DNA of 22,050 bases, taken from positions 1 through 22,050 of the forward strand of contig DHLV01000077.1 of NCBI GenBank assembly GCA_002405445.1, given 5' to 3'. The stretch comes from Flammeovirgaceae bacterium UBA4659. GTDB lineage: Bacteria > Bacteroidota > Bacteroidia > Cytophagales > Cyclobacteriaceae. The notes beneath the pieces were generated by a model. That model was not told the DNA's origin. It did not search any database and was given only the letters and a program-made list of their open reading frames with translations. Below, piece after piece: positions 14,914-22,050 of this stretch. Numbering within the stretch: the stretch's first letter is position 1; the number at the start of each line of letters is the position of its first letter. The translations under genes and the position numbers were made by a program.

Positions 14914-15399
14914 ATGATGAAATGGGGTATTATCATTTTGGCAATTACCTTGCCGGCTTGCAACGGCCGTTTGTCTGATGAGCAGAAGCGCAAGATCAAA
15001 GAAGAAATGGAATCGAGCCAAATCAAAAAAATATCTGAAGCCGAAATTACGGAGACTGCCTTCGGCATTGGCCGCGCCATAGCACTTCCATTGGAGAAGC
15101 GAGACAAACAACTAAAAAATCGTACCATTATAGATTCGCTTCAGCGTGTTTACAGCGTTTCTATTGTGGCCCTTACCCAAAGTGATTCGCTGTTGCGCGA
15201 AGTAGAAAAGAAAATAGTGGAAGCTTACCTGGCAGGTGGCGCAGCACAGTTGGGAGACAATATTCAAAAGCTCGGCACCGATTCGCTGCTTTACACAAAA
15301 CCAATGATGCATACGCGTGCAGACGGATCGAATGAATTGGTAACTGTGTTGGGCATTCGTATGCCCAGGCGCGAAGTAGTGAAAAAAGTGAAGGAATAA
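14914..15399 (+). CDS. Small lipoprotein of unknown function
   Basis: The product has 161 residues. MMKWGIIILAITLPAC is a short signal ending in the lipobox LPAC (Cys16 or Cys15, depending on which of the adjacent ATGs at 14914 and 14917 is used). A highly charged helix follows (DEQKRKIKEEMESSQIKKIS), then predicted helices to about 110, and a basic C-terminus (RMPRREVVKKVKE). The stretch YTKPMMHTRADGSNELVTVL may be a beta strand pair. I recognise no family. It is monocistronic, diverges from prfA, and ends against the terminator at 15402-15428. Confidence 0.7.
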   Translation: MMKWGIIILAITLPACNGRLSDEQKRKIKEEMESSQIKKISEAEITETAFGIGRAIALPLEKRDKQLKNRTIIDSLQRVYSVSIVALTQSDSLLREVEKKIVEAYLAGGAAQLGDNIQKLGTDSLLYTKPMMHTRADGSNELVTVLGIRMPRREVVKKVKE

Positions 15400-15401
15400 A
15401 A

Positions 15402-15428
15402 AAGCCCTTGCTTTTGGGGCAAGGGCTT
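15402..15428 (-). terminator. Rho-independent terminator of the uppS-bamA-ompH operon
   Basis: AAGCCCTTGC (15402-15411) pairs with GCAAGGGCTT (15419-15428) around a 7-base loop. Read leftwards it is followed by a T run (complement of aataaaaaa), as expected downstream of the ompH stop codon at 15446-15448. Read rightwards it follows the lipoprotein stop directly but lacks a T run. Confidence 0.85.
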
Positions 15429-15445
15429 CAACAATTCACAATTGT

Positions 15446-16000
15446 TTAAGGCTTTTTCACCGGTGTGGTGGTGGCTGCCGGTGCCGGTGTGATACCAAAT
15501 TTCTTCAACACGAGGTTAGAAATGTCGTACTGGTCATCGCTGTACAAAAGAATGTCCACACCTCCTGAAATTTGTGGGTTGATGATAAAGCTATACCCAT
15601 TCTCCTTTGCTACTTCTTCAATTGCTTTTCCGATTTTTTCCATAATCGGGGCCATTAAGTCAGCTTGCTTTTTTTGCAAAGATGCCTGTGCTTCTTGTTG
15701 AAATTTTTGGAAACCTTCTTGCATTTGTTGCAATTCCCTCTCCTTATCAGCTCGAATCAGATTGTCGGTGTTTGCGGGCAAAGCAGTATAAGCTTTGTAC
15801 TTTGCCTCAAAGTCCTGCTGCTTGGCCTTCATTTGATTTTCTAATTGCGAGCCGTGGGTCTTCAACTCGCTGTCAACCTGCTTGTACTGCGGCATTTGGC
15901 TGAAGATATATTCCCAATCTGCAAATCCAATTTTCTGAGTTTGAGCTTGCGCGGTTGTTAGTGCTAATCCGCAAAGCAGTGCTACGAAAAGTGTTCTCAT
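15446..16000 (-). CDS. OmpH/Skp-family periplasmic chaperone (second copy)
   Basis: The 184-residue protein has a signal peptide ending TAQAQ (cleavage near residue 20). The first strand KIGFADWEYIFSQMPQYKQV is typical of OmpH. A long Gln- and Lys-rich coiled coil (about 40-125) forms the tentacles of the trimeric chaperone, which holds unfolded outer-membrane proteins. GYSFIINP is the second core strand. The C-terminus is a short Pro/Ala/Thr tail (TPAPAATTTPVKKP) absent from the neighbour. It starts 18 bases after the first copy and is the last gene of the uppS operon. Confidence 0.9.
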   Translation of the reverse strand: MRTLFVALLCGLALTTAQAQTQKIGFADWEYIFSQMPQYKQVDSELKTHGSQLENQMKAKQQDFEAKYKAYTALPANTDNLIRADKERELQQMQEGFQKFQQEAQASLQKKQADLMAPIMEKIGKAIEEVAKENGYSFIINPQISGGVDILLYSDDQYDISNLVLKKFGITPAPAATTTPVKKP

Positions 16001-16018
16001 CTTAATTTAGTTACTGGT

Positions 16019-16552
16019 TTATTTTATTTTATCATTCGGGTCGCCTAATCCTAGTTCTTCCAAAACAAAGTCGGTGTAATCGTGCCGCGGGTCTGTATAA
16101 ATCATCACCAGCTCTGCCGACTTATCGAAAACAATTGCCAATCGGTTTGTTTTTGCCACTTTTCCAACGGCATCAAATACTTTATCCTGCAAAGGTTTAA
16201 TCAATTCTTGTTTTTTCAAAAAAAACAGTCCCCCAAATCCAAAAACCTTTTTTTGATAGCCTTTTAGCTCATTCTCCTTTCGTTTGATTTCTTCCAAACG
16301 CTCGTTTTTCATTTCTTCGGTAAGCAGTACTTGTTCTGCCTGATATGAACGATACAAGGCATCCACCTTGCCCTGCATTTCCTCAATTTCCTTTTGCCAG
16401 GCGGCAGAGAGCTGATCAATTTCCCCTTGCGCCTTGGCATATTCGGGCATTTTGCTCAACACATAGCCAGAGTCAAAGTACCCGAACTTCTGTGCATTTA
16501 CAAAATTCAGGCCGAAAACAAAAAAGCAGGCAATGAAGCTTAATTTGCACAT
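16019..16552 (-). CDS. OmpH/Skp-family periplasmic chaperone (first copy)
   Basis: The 177-residue protein has a signal peptide ending NFVNAQ. The core strand KFGYFDSGYVLSKMPEYAKA is followed by a coiled coil of Glu, Lys and Gln (about 35-100), then LAIVFDKSAELVMIY as the second core strand, as in Skp. It likely carries unfolded barrels to BamA. The frame is open to 16600 and overlaps bamA, but the ATG at 16550-16552 lies 4 bases after the bamA stop and directly precedes the signal peptide, so I chose it. Confidence 0.9.
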   Translation of the reverse strand: MCKLSFIACFFVFGLNFVNAQKFGYFDSGYVLSKMPEYAKAQGEIDQLSAAWQKEIEEMQGKVDALYRSYQAEQVLLTEEMKNERLEEIKRKENELKGYQKKVFGFGGLFFLKKQELIKPLQDKVFDAVGKVAKTNRLAIVFDKSAELVMIYTDPRHDYTDFVLEELGLGDPNDKIK

Positions 16553-16556
16553 TATA

Positions 16557-19286
16557 TCATCTGATTTGCTGACCGATGGTGAAATGGAACTGCGATCCAC
16601 TTACGTCTCGCGCGTTCGGCAGCTTGTCAAACCCGTAGGCCCAATTCAATCCGATCAAACCAAATGCAGGCATAAAAATGCGGGCGCCAAAACCAGCCGA
16701 ACGATACAGATCAAACGGATTGAAGAGCTGATAATTGTCCCAGTTGTTGCCCGCTTCCGTAAAAACAAAACCATACACTGTTGCCGATTGGCTTGTTACT
16801 ACCGGGTAGCGCAGCTCAAAGCCAAACTTGTTGTAAACAATCCCGCCTTCAATGCCATTGACTGCGCGCGACCCACGGGCGGCATACAATGGCGGTGTCA
16901 CCTGGTTGTCCAGGTAACCTCTCAACCCAATGATGTCCTGCCCCAACACAAAAGAATTGAACCCACCGGCCAGGCCCGCGCCACCCACTAAAAATCTTTC
17001 GAACGGTCCTGGTCCTACCTTGTCGTTATAGGTACCGATGAAGCCCATGTGTGCTTTGGCTTCCAGCACCAGGCTGCGGCCCTGTGGCTTTTTGCTGCCG
17101 ACAATTTTCACATAAAATCGCGTATCCAACATCCACTTGTGCAACTCAATGAACTGGTAGCGCTGGGTTACATCACTGTAGTAGTCAGCACTGCGGAAGA
17201 TCGAATAGGGTGGTGTCAAATCTAAGCTCAGCGAAACAGAAGAGCCAGCCGTAGGGAACATCGGATTATCGATGCTGTTGCGCGCCAATGTTGTATTCAA
17301 TTTGAAATTGCGCGTAACGCCCACGGTAGGCAGCGTAGCCGATCCAAAATAATTTGCATAATCATATACCAAATACGATAAAGAATGCGTGAGCGAGAAG
17401 TAGTTGTCCGGCCACTCGAGCCTGCGCCCAAAACCAATTGTAACGCCTGACTGCCGCAGCGAGGCATTGTCATTGAAGGCAAGTCCTCCGCGCAAATCGC
17501 GGGTGGGCAGGCGCGACACCGAGTGGTTCAAACTGATGGTAAGCGCATTGGGTCTGCGACCGCCCAACCACGGCTCGGTAAACGACACGTTGTAGCTCTG
17601 GAATGATTGACCGTTGGCTTGCACTTGCAGCGACAAGCGTTGACCATCGCCTACCGGCAGCGGCCTCCATTTTTTGATGTGTGGCACATTGCGCAGCGAG
17701 AAGTTGTTGAACGTGAGCCCCACAGTTCCTACAAACCCGAAGAATCCTCCCCAGCCACCCGAGAGCTGTACCTGGTCGTTGGATTGCTCTTCTACTCTCC
17801 AACCGATATTCACAGTTCCGTTGGCCGGATTCGGACGAATATCCTGCTCGATCTTTTGCGGGTTGAAGTAACCCATTTGCGATAGCTGTTGCTGTGTGCG
17901 AATGATGTCTGCCCTGCGGAATTTCTGCCCTGGAATGGTGGTGAGTTCTCTGCGTATAACATGATCGCTGGTACGTTCATTTCCGGTGATTGTCACCTCA
18001 TCGATAGTCGCCTGGTCGCCTTCAAAAATCCGCATTTCCACATCAATCGAATCGCCCGCAACTGCAACCTCTACTGGCGTTACCCGGAAAAACAAATAAC
18101 CATCGTCCATATACAATCCGCTGATGTCTGCCCCTTTTGGGTTGAATGTGGTCTTCTTATCGATCATCTCCTGGTTGTACACGTCACCTTTTTTGATGTC
18201 AAGCACTTTGTTGAGGGTATTGGCTGTGTACAGATAATTGCCCGTCCAAATGATATTGCGGAAGTAGTACTTACGCCCTTCCTTCACTTTAAAGTGGATG
18301 TCTATTTTCGAATCGTTGTATCTCAAGATGGTGTCTGAAACGATTTCCGCATCGCGAAAACCCTGGGTGTTGTAAAATGTCACCATCTTTTTCTTATCTT
18401 CTTCAAATTCTGTGCGAATGAATTTTGAACCCACAAAAATGTTAGGCTTCACGGTGCGATTGATAAATTCTTTTGCTTGCCGCCAGGTGGTTTTTTCCGC
18501 TGCTGAGTCGCTGAAGAATTCCCTCACCTTGCGCGGCTCTTTTACAGCTGTGATCAACGTTTTCAATAGTTCGCGGTGAATGGAGATACGCGGGTGCTCT
18601 TTGGTTTTCTTTAATTTCTTTTTGAGCGTAGTGCTGGAAATTTGGTCGTTGCCTTCAAACTTGATTGCGTGGATTTTCACTTTTGCTTTCAGGTCAACAT
18701 TGATCCTCAAGCGCACGCCACCGCGGTTGAGCGTATCGCGCTCTTGTACAATCTTCACAGCGGTGTTGAGAAACCCCTTCTTTACAAAGTGCTTTCTTAC
18801 GGCCAGTTCGGCATTGCGGATAGTAGCATCGTTTACAATCTTACCGCGAATCAACGTGAGGTCATCTTTCAGCCCACTGACCTTGCCCTTGCTGATGCCG
18901 TCAAAATAATAATCGGTGAGGCGTGGGCGCTCTGCCAATCCTACGATCAGGTAGACTTTACCCTCCTCGATGCGATCCACCGAAATGGTGGCATCTCCTA
19001 CCAACCCGTGTTTCCACAACTTGCGAATGGCGTTGGCGATGGCGTCTCCCGGAATCTTGATCTTATCGCCCACTTTTAAACCGGTAAGTGAGACCATCGC
19101 ATTTTTGTCCAGCACATTAAGGCCCTTCACTTCAATGCCTCCGATGGTATACTCCTGCGGGGCGCGATAGTTAAGTTCACCGGTGGCTGCTTCCGGATTG
19201 GCCGATGGCCGGGTGCGGGCTCTGCGTATTTGTGCCTGGCTGGCAATGCACGTCAACAAAAGCAAAATCAGTAAAACACGGTTCAT
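16557..19286 (-). CDS. bamA: Outer-membrane protein assembly factor BamA (Omp85)
   Basis: The protein has 909 residues: a signal peptide (about 1-19, ending ASQAQ), a short Arg/Pro linker, a series of POTRA domains (about 45-500, beginning YTIGGIEVKGLNVLDKNAMV and ending in VTITGNERTSDHVIRREL), and a 16-strand barrel from about residue 500. The conserved lid-lock RGY occurs in DIIGLRGYLD. It inserts outer-membrane barrels. The last residues FHFTIGQQIR do not end in the aromatic residue common in barrels elsewhere. It begins 4 bases after uppS ends and the first ompH begins 4 bases after its stop. Confidence 0.96.
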   Translation of the reverse strand: MNRVLLILLLLTCIASQAQIRRARTRPSANPEAATGELNYRAPQEYTIGGIEVKGLNVLDKNAMVSLTGLKVGDKIKIPGDAIANAIRKLWKHGLVGDATISVDRIEEGKVYLIVGLAERPRLTDYYFDGISKGKVSGLKDDLTLIRGKIVNDATIRNAELAVRKHFVKKGFLNTAVKIVQERDTLNRGGVRLRINVDLKAKVKIHAIKFEGNDQISSTTLKKKLKKTKEHPRISIHRELLKTLITAVKEPRKVREFFSDSAAEKTTWRQAKEFINRTVKPNIFVGSKFIRTEFEEDKKKMVTFYNTQGFRDAEIVSDTILRYNDSKIDIHFKVKEGRKYYFRNIIWTGNYLYTANTLNKVLDIKKGDVYNQEMIDKKTTFNPKGADISGLYMDDGYLFFRVTPVEVAVAGDSIDVEMRIFEGDQATIDEVTITGNERTSDHVIRRELTTIPGQKFRRADIIRTQQQLSQMGYFNPQKIEQDIRPNPANGTVNIGWRVEEQSNDQVQLSGGWGGFFGFVGTVGLTFNNFSLRNVPHIKKWRPLPVGDGQRLSLQVQANGQSFQSYNVSFTEPWLGGRRPNALTISLNHSVSRLPTRDLRGGLAFNDNASLRQSGVTIGFGRRLEWPDNYFSLTHSLSYLVYDYANYFGSATLPTVGVTRNFKLNTTLARNSIDNPMFPTAGSSVSLSLDLTPPYSIFRSADYYSDVTQRYQFIELHKWMLDTRFYVKIVGSKKPQGRSLVLEAKAHMGFIGTYNDKVGPGPFERFLVGGAGLAGGFNSFVLGQDIIGLRGYLDNQVTPPLYAARGSRAVNGIEGGIVYNKFGFELRYPVVTSQSATVYGFVFTEAGNNWDNYQLFNPFDLYRSAGFGARIFMPAFGLIGLNWAYGFDKLPNARDVSGSQFHFTIGQQIR

Positions 19287-19290
19287 TCAA

Positions 19291-20034
19291 TTACGCAATA
19301 GGGGTCAGCACTTTTCCAAATCTTCGTTCTCGCTTTTGATATTCGCAAATGGCAAGGTACAGATCTTCCTTGCGGAAGTCGGGCCATAGCGTTGGGGTGA
19401 TGTATATTTCGGTGTAGGCAATCTGCCAGAGCAAGAAATTGCTCACGCGCATTTCGCCACTGGTTCTGATCAGTAGCTCAGGGTCGGGCACGTGGGCTGT
19501 CTCCAAGTGCGCAGCCAGCATTTTCTCATCAATTTGCTCGGCTTGTAACTCGCCACGTTCCACCATGTGCGCCAACTGTTTTACGGCCTGCAAAATCTCC
19601 CACCGGCCGCTGTAGTTTAAGGCGATGAACAAAGTGAGCCCCGTGTTGTGTGCTGTTTGGTCCATGGCTTCGCACAAATTGGTGCGGCAGTCAAAAGGCA
19701 GTTGCGACATATCTCCGATGGTTTTCAACCTCACTTTGTTCTTGTGCAGCGAATCTATTTCTTTCTTGAGCGTGTTTACCAACAGTTCCATCAGCGCGTC
19801 TACCTCATCTTTTGGCCTCCCCCAATTTTCCGTGCTAAAAGCATACAGCGTCAAGTACTCCACACCCAACTCCCCGGCACCTTCAATCACGTTGCGCACA
19901 GCCTCAATCGCATTGCGGTGCCCGAAAATGCGCGCTGCACCTTTGCCTTTTGCCCAACGCCCGTTACCATCCATGATGACGGCAATGTGCCGGGGCAAAT
20001 TTTGAGGGTCTATGTTTTCTTTTGCTGAAGCCAC
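19291..20034 (-). CDS. uppS: Isoprenyl transferase (undecaprenyl diphosphate synthase)
   Basis: The 247-residue cis-prenyltransferase extends farnesyl diphosphate with isopentenyl units to the C55 carrier used for peptidoglycan and surface glycans. Motifs in order are IMDGNGRWA with the catalytic Asp22, GHRNA, TLYAFSTENW, ALNYSGR and LLIRTSGE with SNFLLWQ, all of family type. The start is GTG (20032-20034). No ATG lies before the conserved MDGNGRW, and a -7 box sits 7 bases upstream. It leads the operon uppS-bamA-ompH-ompH, a known Bacteroidota arrangement joining carrier-lipid synthesis to outer-membrane assembly. Confidence 0.95.
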   Translation of the reverse strand: MASAKENIDPQNLPRHIAVIMDGNGRWAKGKGAARIFGHRNAIEAVRNVIEGAGELGVEYLTLYAFSTENWGRPKDEVDALMELLVNTLKKEIDSLHKNKVRLKTIGDMSQLPFDCRTNLCEAMDQTAHNTGLTLFIALNYSGRWEILQAVKQLAHMVERGELQAEQIDEKMLAAHLETAHVPDPELLIRTSGEMRVSNFLLWQIAYTEIYITPTLWPDFRKEDLYLAICEYQKRERRFGKVLTPIA

Positions 20035-20041
20035 AAGGGTG

Positions 20042-20049
20042 CAAAAGTA
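20042..20049 (-). promoter_or_regulatory. -7 promoter element of the uppS-bamA operon
   Basis: TACTTTTG on the minus strand is separated from the GTG start by only 7 bases, so the transcript should be leaderless or nearly so. A clear -33 TTTG is not visible. The rest of 20035-20145 holds no gene. Confidence 0.55.
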
Positions 20050-20145
20050 GCTTTTTTTTGAAAATATCTCGCCCTTTTACGCCTTGGTTTCGTGGTTCTT
20101 AGGATGCGCAAACGAAACGAATAGTTTTATGGTTCAGACCGTGTT

Positions 20146-20844
20146 TCAGCGATAGGGGTTTTTCGCACACGGAATATCGTAGAATGTGTACGTGAGCGTA
20201 ATGGCCGTAAAGAAAAAATTATCGTAGTCGTTGGGGTTTCCCTGGCGGTACGTTTTGCGGCTCGGGTCTGCATCAGACACATTATCCAGGTAATCGAAAA
20301 AGGTTTTGCGCATGCCAAATTCGAAGGCAATGTAGTACCTCGGATTAAGCACGTACTTCATGCCGCCCCCCAGCGGAACAGACAACTGCACGTTGCTGTA
20401 CTCTGCGCTTTTGTTTGGGTTGCCTGAAATACTGAACAAGCCGATGCCGGTAAACAGGTATGGCGTAAATCTGAGTCTCCGCTTGTCATCCCGCCAATCC
20501 AGAAAATGATATTCAAAAGTGCCCGATAATTCCGCCAGGAAAACATCGAAAGAGGCGTTTCGGTTTACTGCAGCCGGGTCAATGGGGTTTTGCCGGTCAC
20601 TTGCGGCAAGTTGCCCCGCTGTGAGGGCGGTTCTAAAACTGATAACGCGGCTGATGTTGTTGCGATAATACAGGGTAGCAGCCGGCTTGCTGGTCGAAAG
20701 ATCGTACGTGCGCACCAGATCGCCTGTGTAGTTAAATGCACCTAGCCCACCGCCAATTTCTGCATTTTGTGAGATTTGAGCGTTGGCCGATGAAAGACCG
20801 ATGGATGCAGTAATAACCAAAATCGCCAGAGAGCAGCGAGCCAT
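20146..20844 (-). CDS. DUF6089-type outer-membrane beta-barrel protein (second copy)
   Basis: The 232-residue protein has a signal peptide (about 1-22, ending ANAQ), then alternating amphipathic strands with aromatic girdle residues. Shared features with the upstream gene are FTPYLFTGIGLF (against WTPYVFMGGALF) and KTFFDYLDNVSD (against TFTDYLDDVSA). These, and the position before uppS and bamA, identify the Bacteroidota barrel family DUF6089. Size suggests an eight-stranded barrel. Its ATG overlaps the preceding TAA by one base. Role unknown; co-location with bamA suggests envelope assembly. Confidence 0.85.
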   Translation of the reverse strand: MARCSLAILVITASIGLSSANAQISQNAEIGGGLGAFNYTGDLVRTYDLSTSKPAATLYYRNNISRVISFRTALTAGQLAASDRQNPIDPAAVNRNASFDVFLAELSGTFEYHFLDWRDDKRRLRFTPYLFTGIGLFSISGNPNKSAEYSNVQLSVPLGGGMKYVLNPRYYIAFEFGMRKTFFDYLDNVSDADPSRKTYRQGNPNDYDNFFFTAITLTYTFYDIPCAKNPYR

Positions 20845-21941
20845 TATCTAAACTTGGCTTTGTGGAAAGTGGCACCCAAAATATAAGTGAGTTTTATTGA
20901 AGTGACCATGATAATGTCATCATTCTTTCGGTTACCCCTGTTGTTGGTGGGATATTCGGTGCCGTAGCCACTGCGAATGTTGGAATATGTCTTGCCATTT
21001 TCATTGTAGGTTGTGAACAAACTCGGGTTTGCTGTGATATCAGCAGGTGTAATTACCTCTCCGGTTCGGTAGGCCAGCGCCTGAGCAAGGGCGGTGAGGC
21101 TGGGGTCTTTCGCCTTTATTCTCCAAATATCGGTGTAATTTGCACTCACATCATCCAAGTAATCAGTAAACGTATATCGGAAACCAATGTCGGCCCACAG
21201 GTCAAATACTTCGTTGATTCTAAAACGTGCGCCAATGCCAAATGGTATAGAGAACTGCAACAAACTATATGGTTTGATGCCAAAATTTGCATCACCTGAA
21301 ACTAAATCGCTGTACTGCCCCTCGGTGCCCAGCGGCTGAAGGTCTACCCACTGCCCAGCTTGAGGGAGCGGATTGCCTTGTAAGTCGGTGGCCGGTGCCA
21401 GTGCCTGGGGGTTGTGGTAGAACAAAGCACCGCCCATGAACACGTAAGGTGTCCATTTCACGCGGCTGATATAGGTTGATTGATTGTCGAACAAATCAAA
21501 GTAGCCAACCACCGACAACTCGTGCATTCTGTTGCGGAAAGAAGCGTTTCGCAACGATCGGTATTGCCCATTCTCAACATCACTTTTGTCAGCGGATTCT
21601 GCATCAGAGCCTTTGATGGCTCCGTACATATACTGCGCCTGTAGCGTGTATCGAGGGCCAAATCGATGAAAAAAAGACAGTCCTACAGAAGGGCTTGTAA
21701 ACGAAATATCGGTACTGAACTTACGCGGCAGCGGAGCCAAATCACCAAAATAGTTGAGTGCATTGATCGAGAGCCCAAACCCTGAATAAACGTTTTGCCT
21801 GCCAAACTTTTTCTTGCCCCTATAGGAGGCCATGTGCCGGTTGTTGCGCTTGACCGATTTGCGTTTGATTTGCGAATACGAGTCAAAACTCAACATTGAG
21901 AGCAACAAGGCGCAAACAATTGCAAGACTCAACTTTTTCAT
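20844..21941 (-). CDS. DUF6089-type outer-membrane beta-barrel protein (first copy)
   Basis: The 365-residue protein has a signal peptide (about 1-23, ending DSYSQ), a basic spacer (IKRKSVKRNNRHMASYRGKK) and a barrel domain with NYFGDLAPLP, WTPYVFMGGALFYH, LQFSIPFGIGARFRIN and FTDYLDDVSA. A long insertion (about 190-225, with LQGNPLPQAGQWVDL) explains its extra length against the downstream copy. The frame is open to 21968, but the ATG at 21939-21941 immediately precedes the signal peptide. The stop codon TAA overlaps the next ATG by one base, so both are co-translated. It has its own promoter at 21966-21994. Confidence 0.85.
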   Translation of the reverse strand: MKKLSLAIVCALLLSMLSFDSYSQIKRKSVKRNNRHMASYRGKKKFGRQNVYSGFGLSINALNYFGDLAPLPRKFSTDISFTSPSVGLSFFHRFGPRYTLQAQYMYGAIKGSDAESADKSDVENGQYRSLRNASFRNRMHELSVVGYFDLFDNQSTYISRVKWTPYVFMGGALFYHNPQALAPATDLQGNPLPQAGQWVDLQPLGTEGQYSDLVSGDANFGIKPYSLLQFSIPFGIGARFRINEVFDLWADIGFRYTFTDYLDDVSANYTDIWRIKAKDPSLTALAQALAYRTGEVITPADITANPSLFTTYNENGKTYSNIRSGYGTEYPTNNRGNRKNDDIIMVTSIKLTYILGATFHKAKFR

Positions 21942-21965
21942 AAACGCGGGGCGTTGGGCAAAATG

Positions 21966-21994
21966 CAAAGATAAAAATTATAACGAATTGACAA
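21966..21994 (-). promoter_or_regulatory. Bacteroidota-type promoter of the DUF6089 pair
   Basis: Minus strand TTG (21994-21992), an 18-base spacer and TATCTTTG (21973-21966). The spacer is one base below the usual 19-20. The start of transcription should lie near 21960, giving a leader of about 20 bases. Beyond it, 21995-22050 holds nothing I can identify. Confidence 0.65.
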
Positions 21995-22050
21995 TTATAC
22001 CGCTGCCTGCAAAAAAGTAAGCGAGCCGCACCGGCAGTTTAGTTGCGTAA

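Noticed and set aside
19625..20028. Two 126-residue plus-strand frames inside uppS
   Set aside because: They are antisense to conserved prenyltransferase motifs and overlap one another in different frames.
20087..20118. GTTTCGT/ACGAAAC inverted repeat downstream of the DUF6089 pair
   Set aside because: The 7-base stem has an 18-base loop and no T run, so it is not a convincing terminator.

Overview
The window reads as chromosomal DNA of a member of the Bacteroidota, probably Cytophagales-like (the order is inference). Supporting signs are promoters of the type TTTG-N19/20-TAnnTTTG upstream of several genes, no Shine-Dalgarno sequences before the starts, two DUF6089-type outer-membrane proteins, and the gene order uppS-bamA-ompH-ompH. 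No rRNA, tRNA, CRISPR array, insertion sequence or phage gene was found, and no gap without a gene exceeds about 185 bases.

Layout. At 54-1271 (-) is a membrane-anchored serine hydrolase of the beta-lactamase/NylB type, separated by a rho-independent terminator from the leftward operon HU/IHF-like protein - TPR protein - 29-residue AURKAIP1/COX24 (mS38-like) protein - RNase E/G (1448-4414). That operon diverges from mutY (4598-5647, +), and both divergent promoters can be read. A small hypothetical gene (5731-5928, -) follows. Next come two tandem membrane-anchored alpha/beta hydrolases and a long-chain acyl-CoA ligase (6018-9518, +), the last pair overlapping by ATGA. They run into a nested inverted-repeat element (9522-9640), which separates them from a leftward stress-type operon of ECF sigma factor, zinc-finger anti-sigma factor and unknown lipoprotein (9639-11727).

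At 11871-13037 (+) lies an AT-rich gene for a secreted caspase-fold protease whose C-terminus looks like a degenerate OmpA-type domain. It is the most unusual gene here. A lipoprotein (13142-13681, +) faces prfA (13757-14824, -) across a long imperfect hairpin, and a second small lipoprotein (14914-15399, +) follows.

The right third is envelope biogenesis, all leftward: two DUF6089 barrel proteins (21941-20146), then uppS, bamA and two Skp/OmpH chaperones (20034-15446), ending at a strong terminator. UppS makes the undecaprenyl carrier for peptidoglycan and other glycans, BamA inserts outer-membrane barrels, and the OmpH proteins escort unfolded barrels across the periplasm.

No complete, obviously new multi-gene system is present. 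The most original signals are the caspase-OmpA fusion, the 29-residue ribosomal-type protein, promoters placed so close to start codons that transcripts should be leaderless or nearly so (uppS, mutY, first hydrolase), and two inverted-repeat elements that exactly fill gaps between convergent stop codons.
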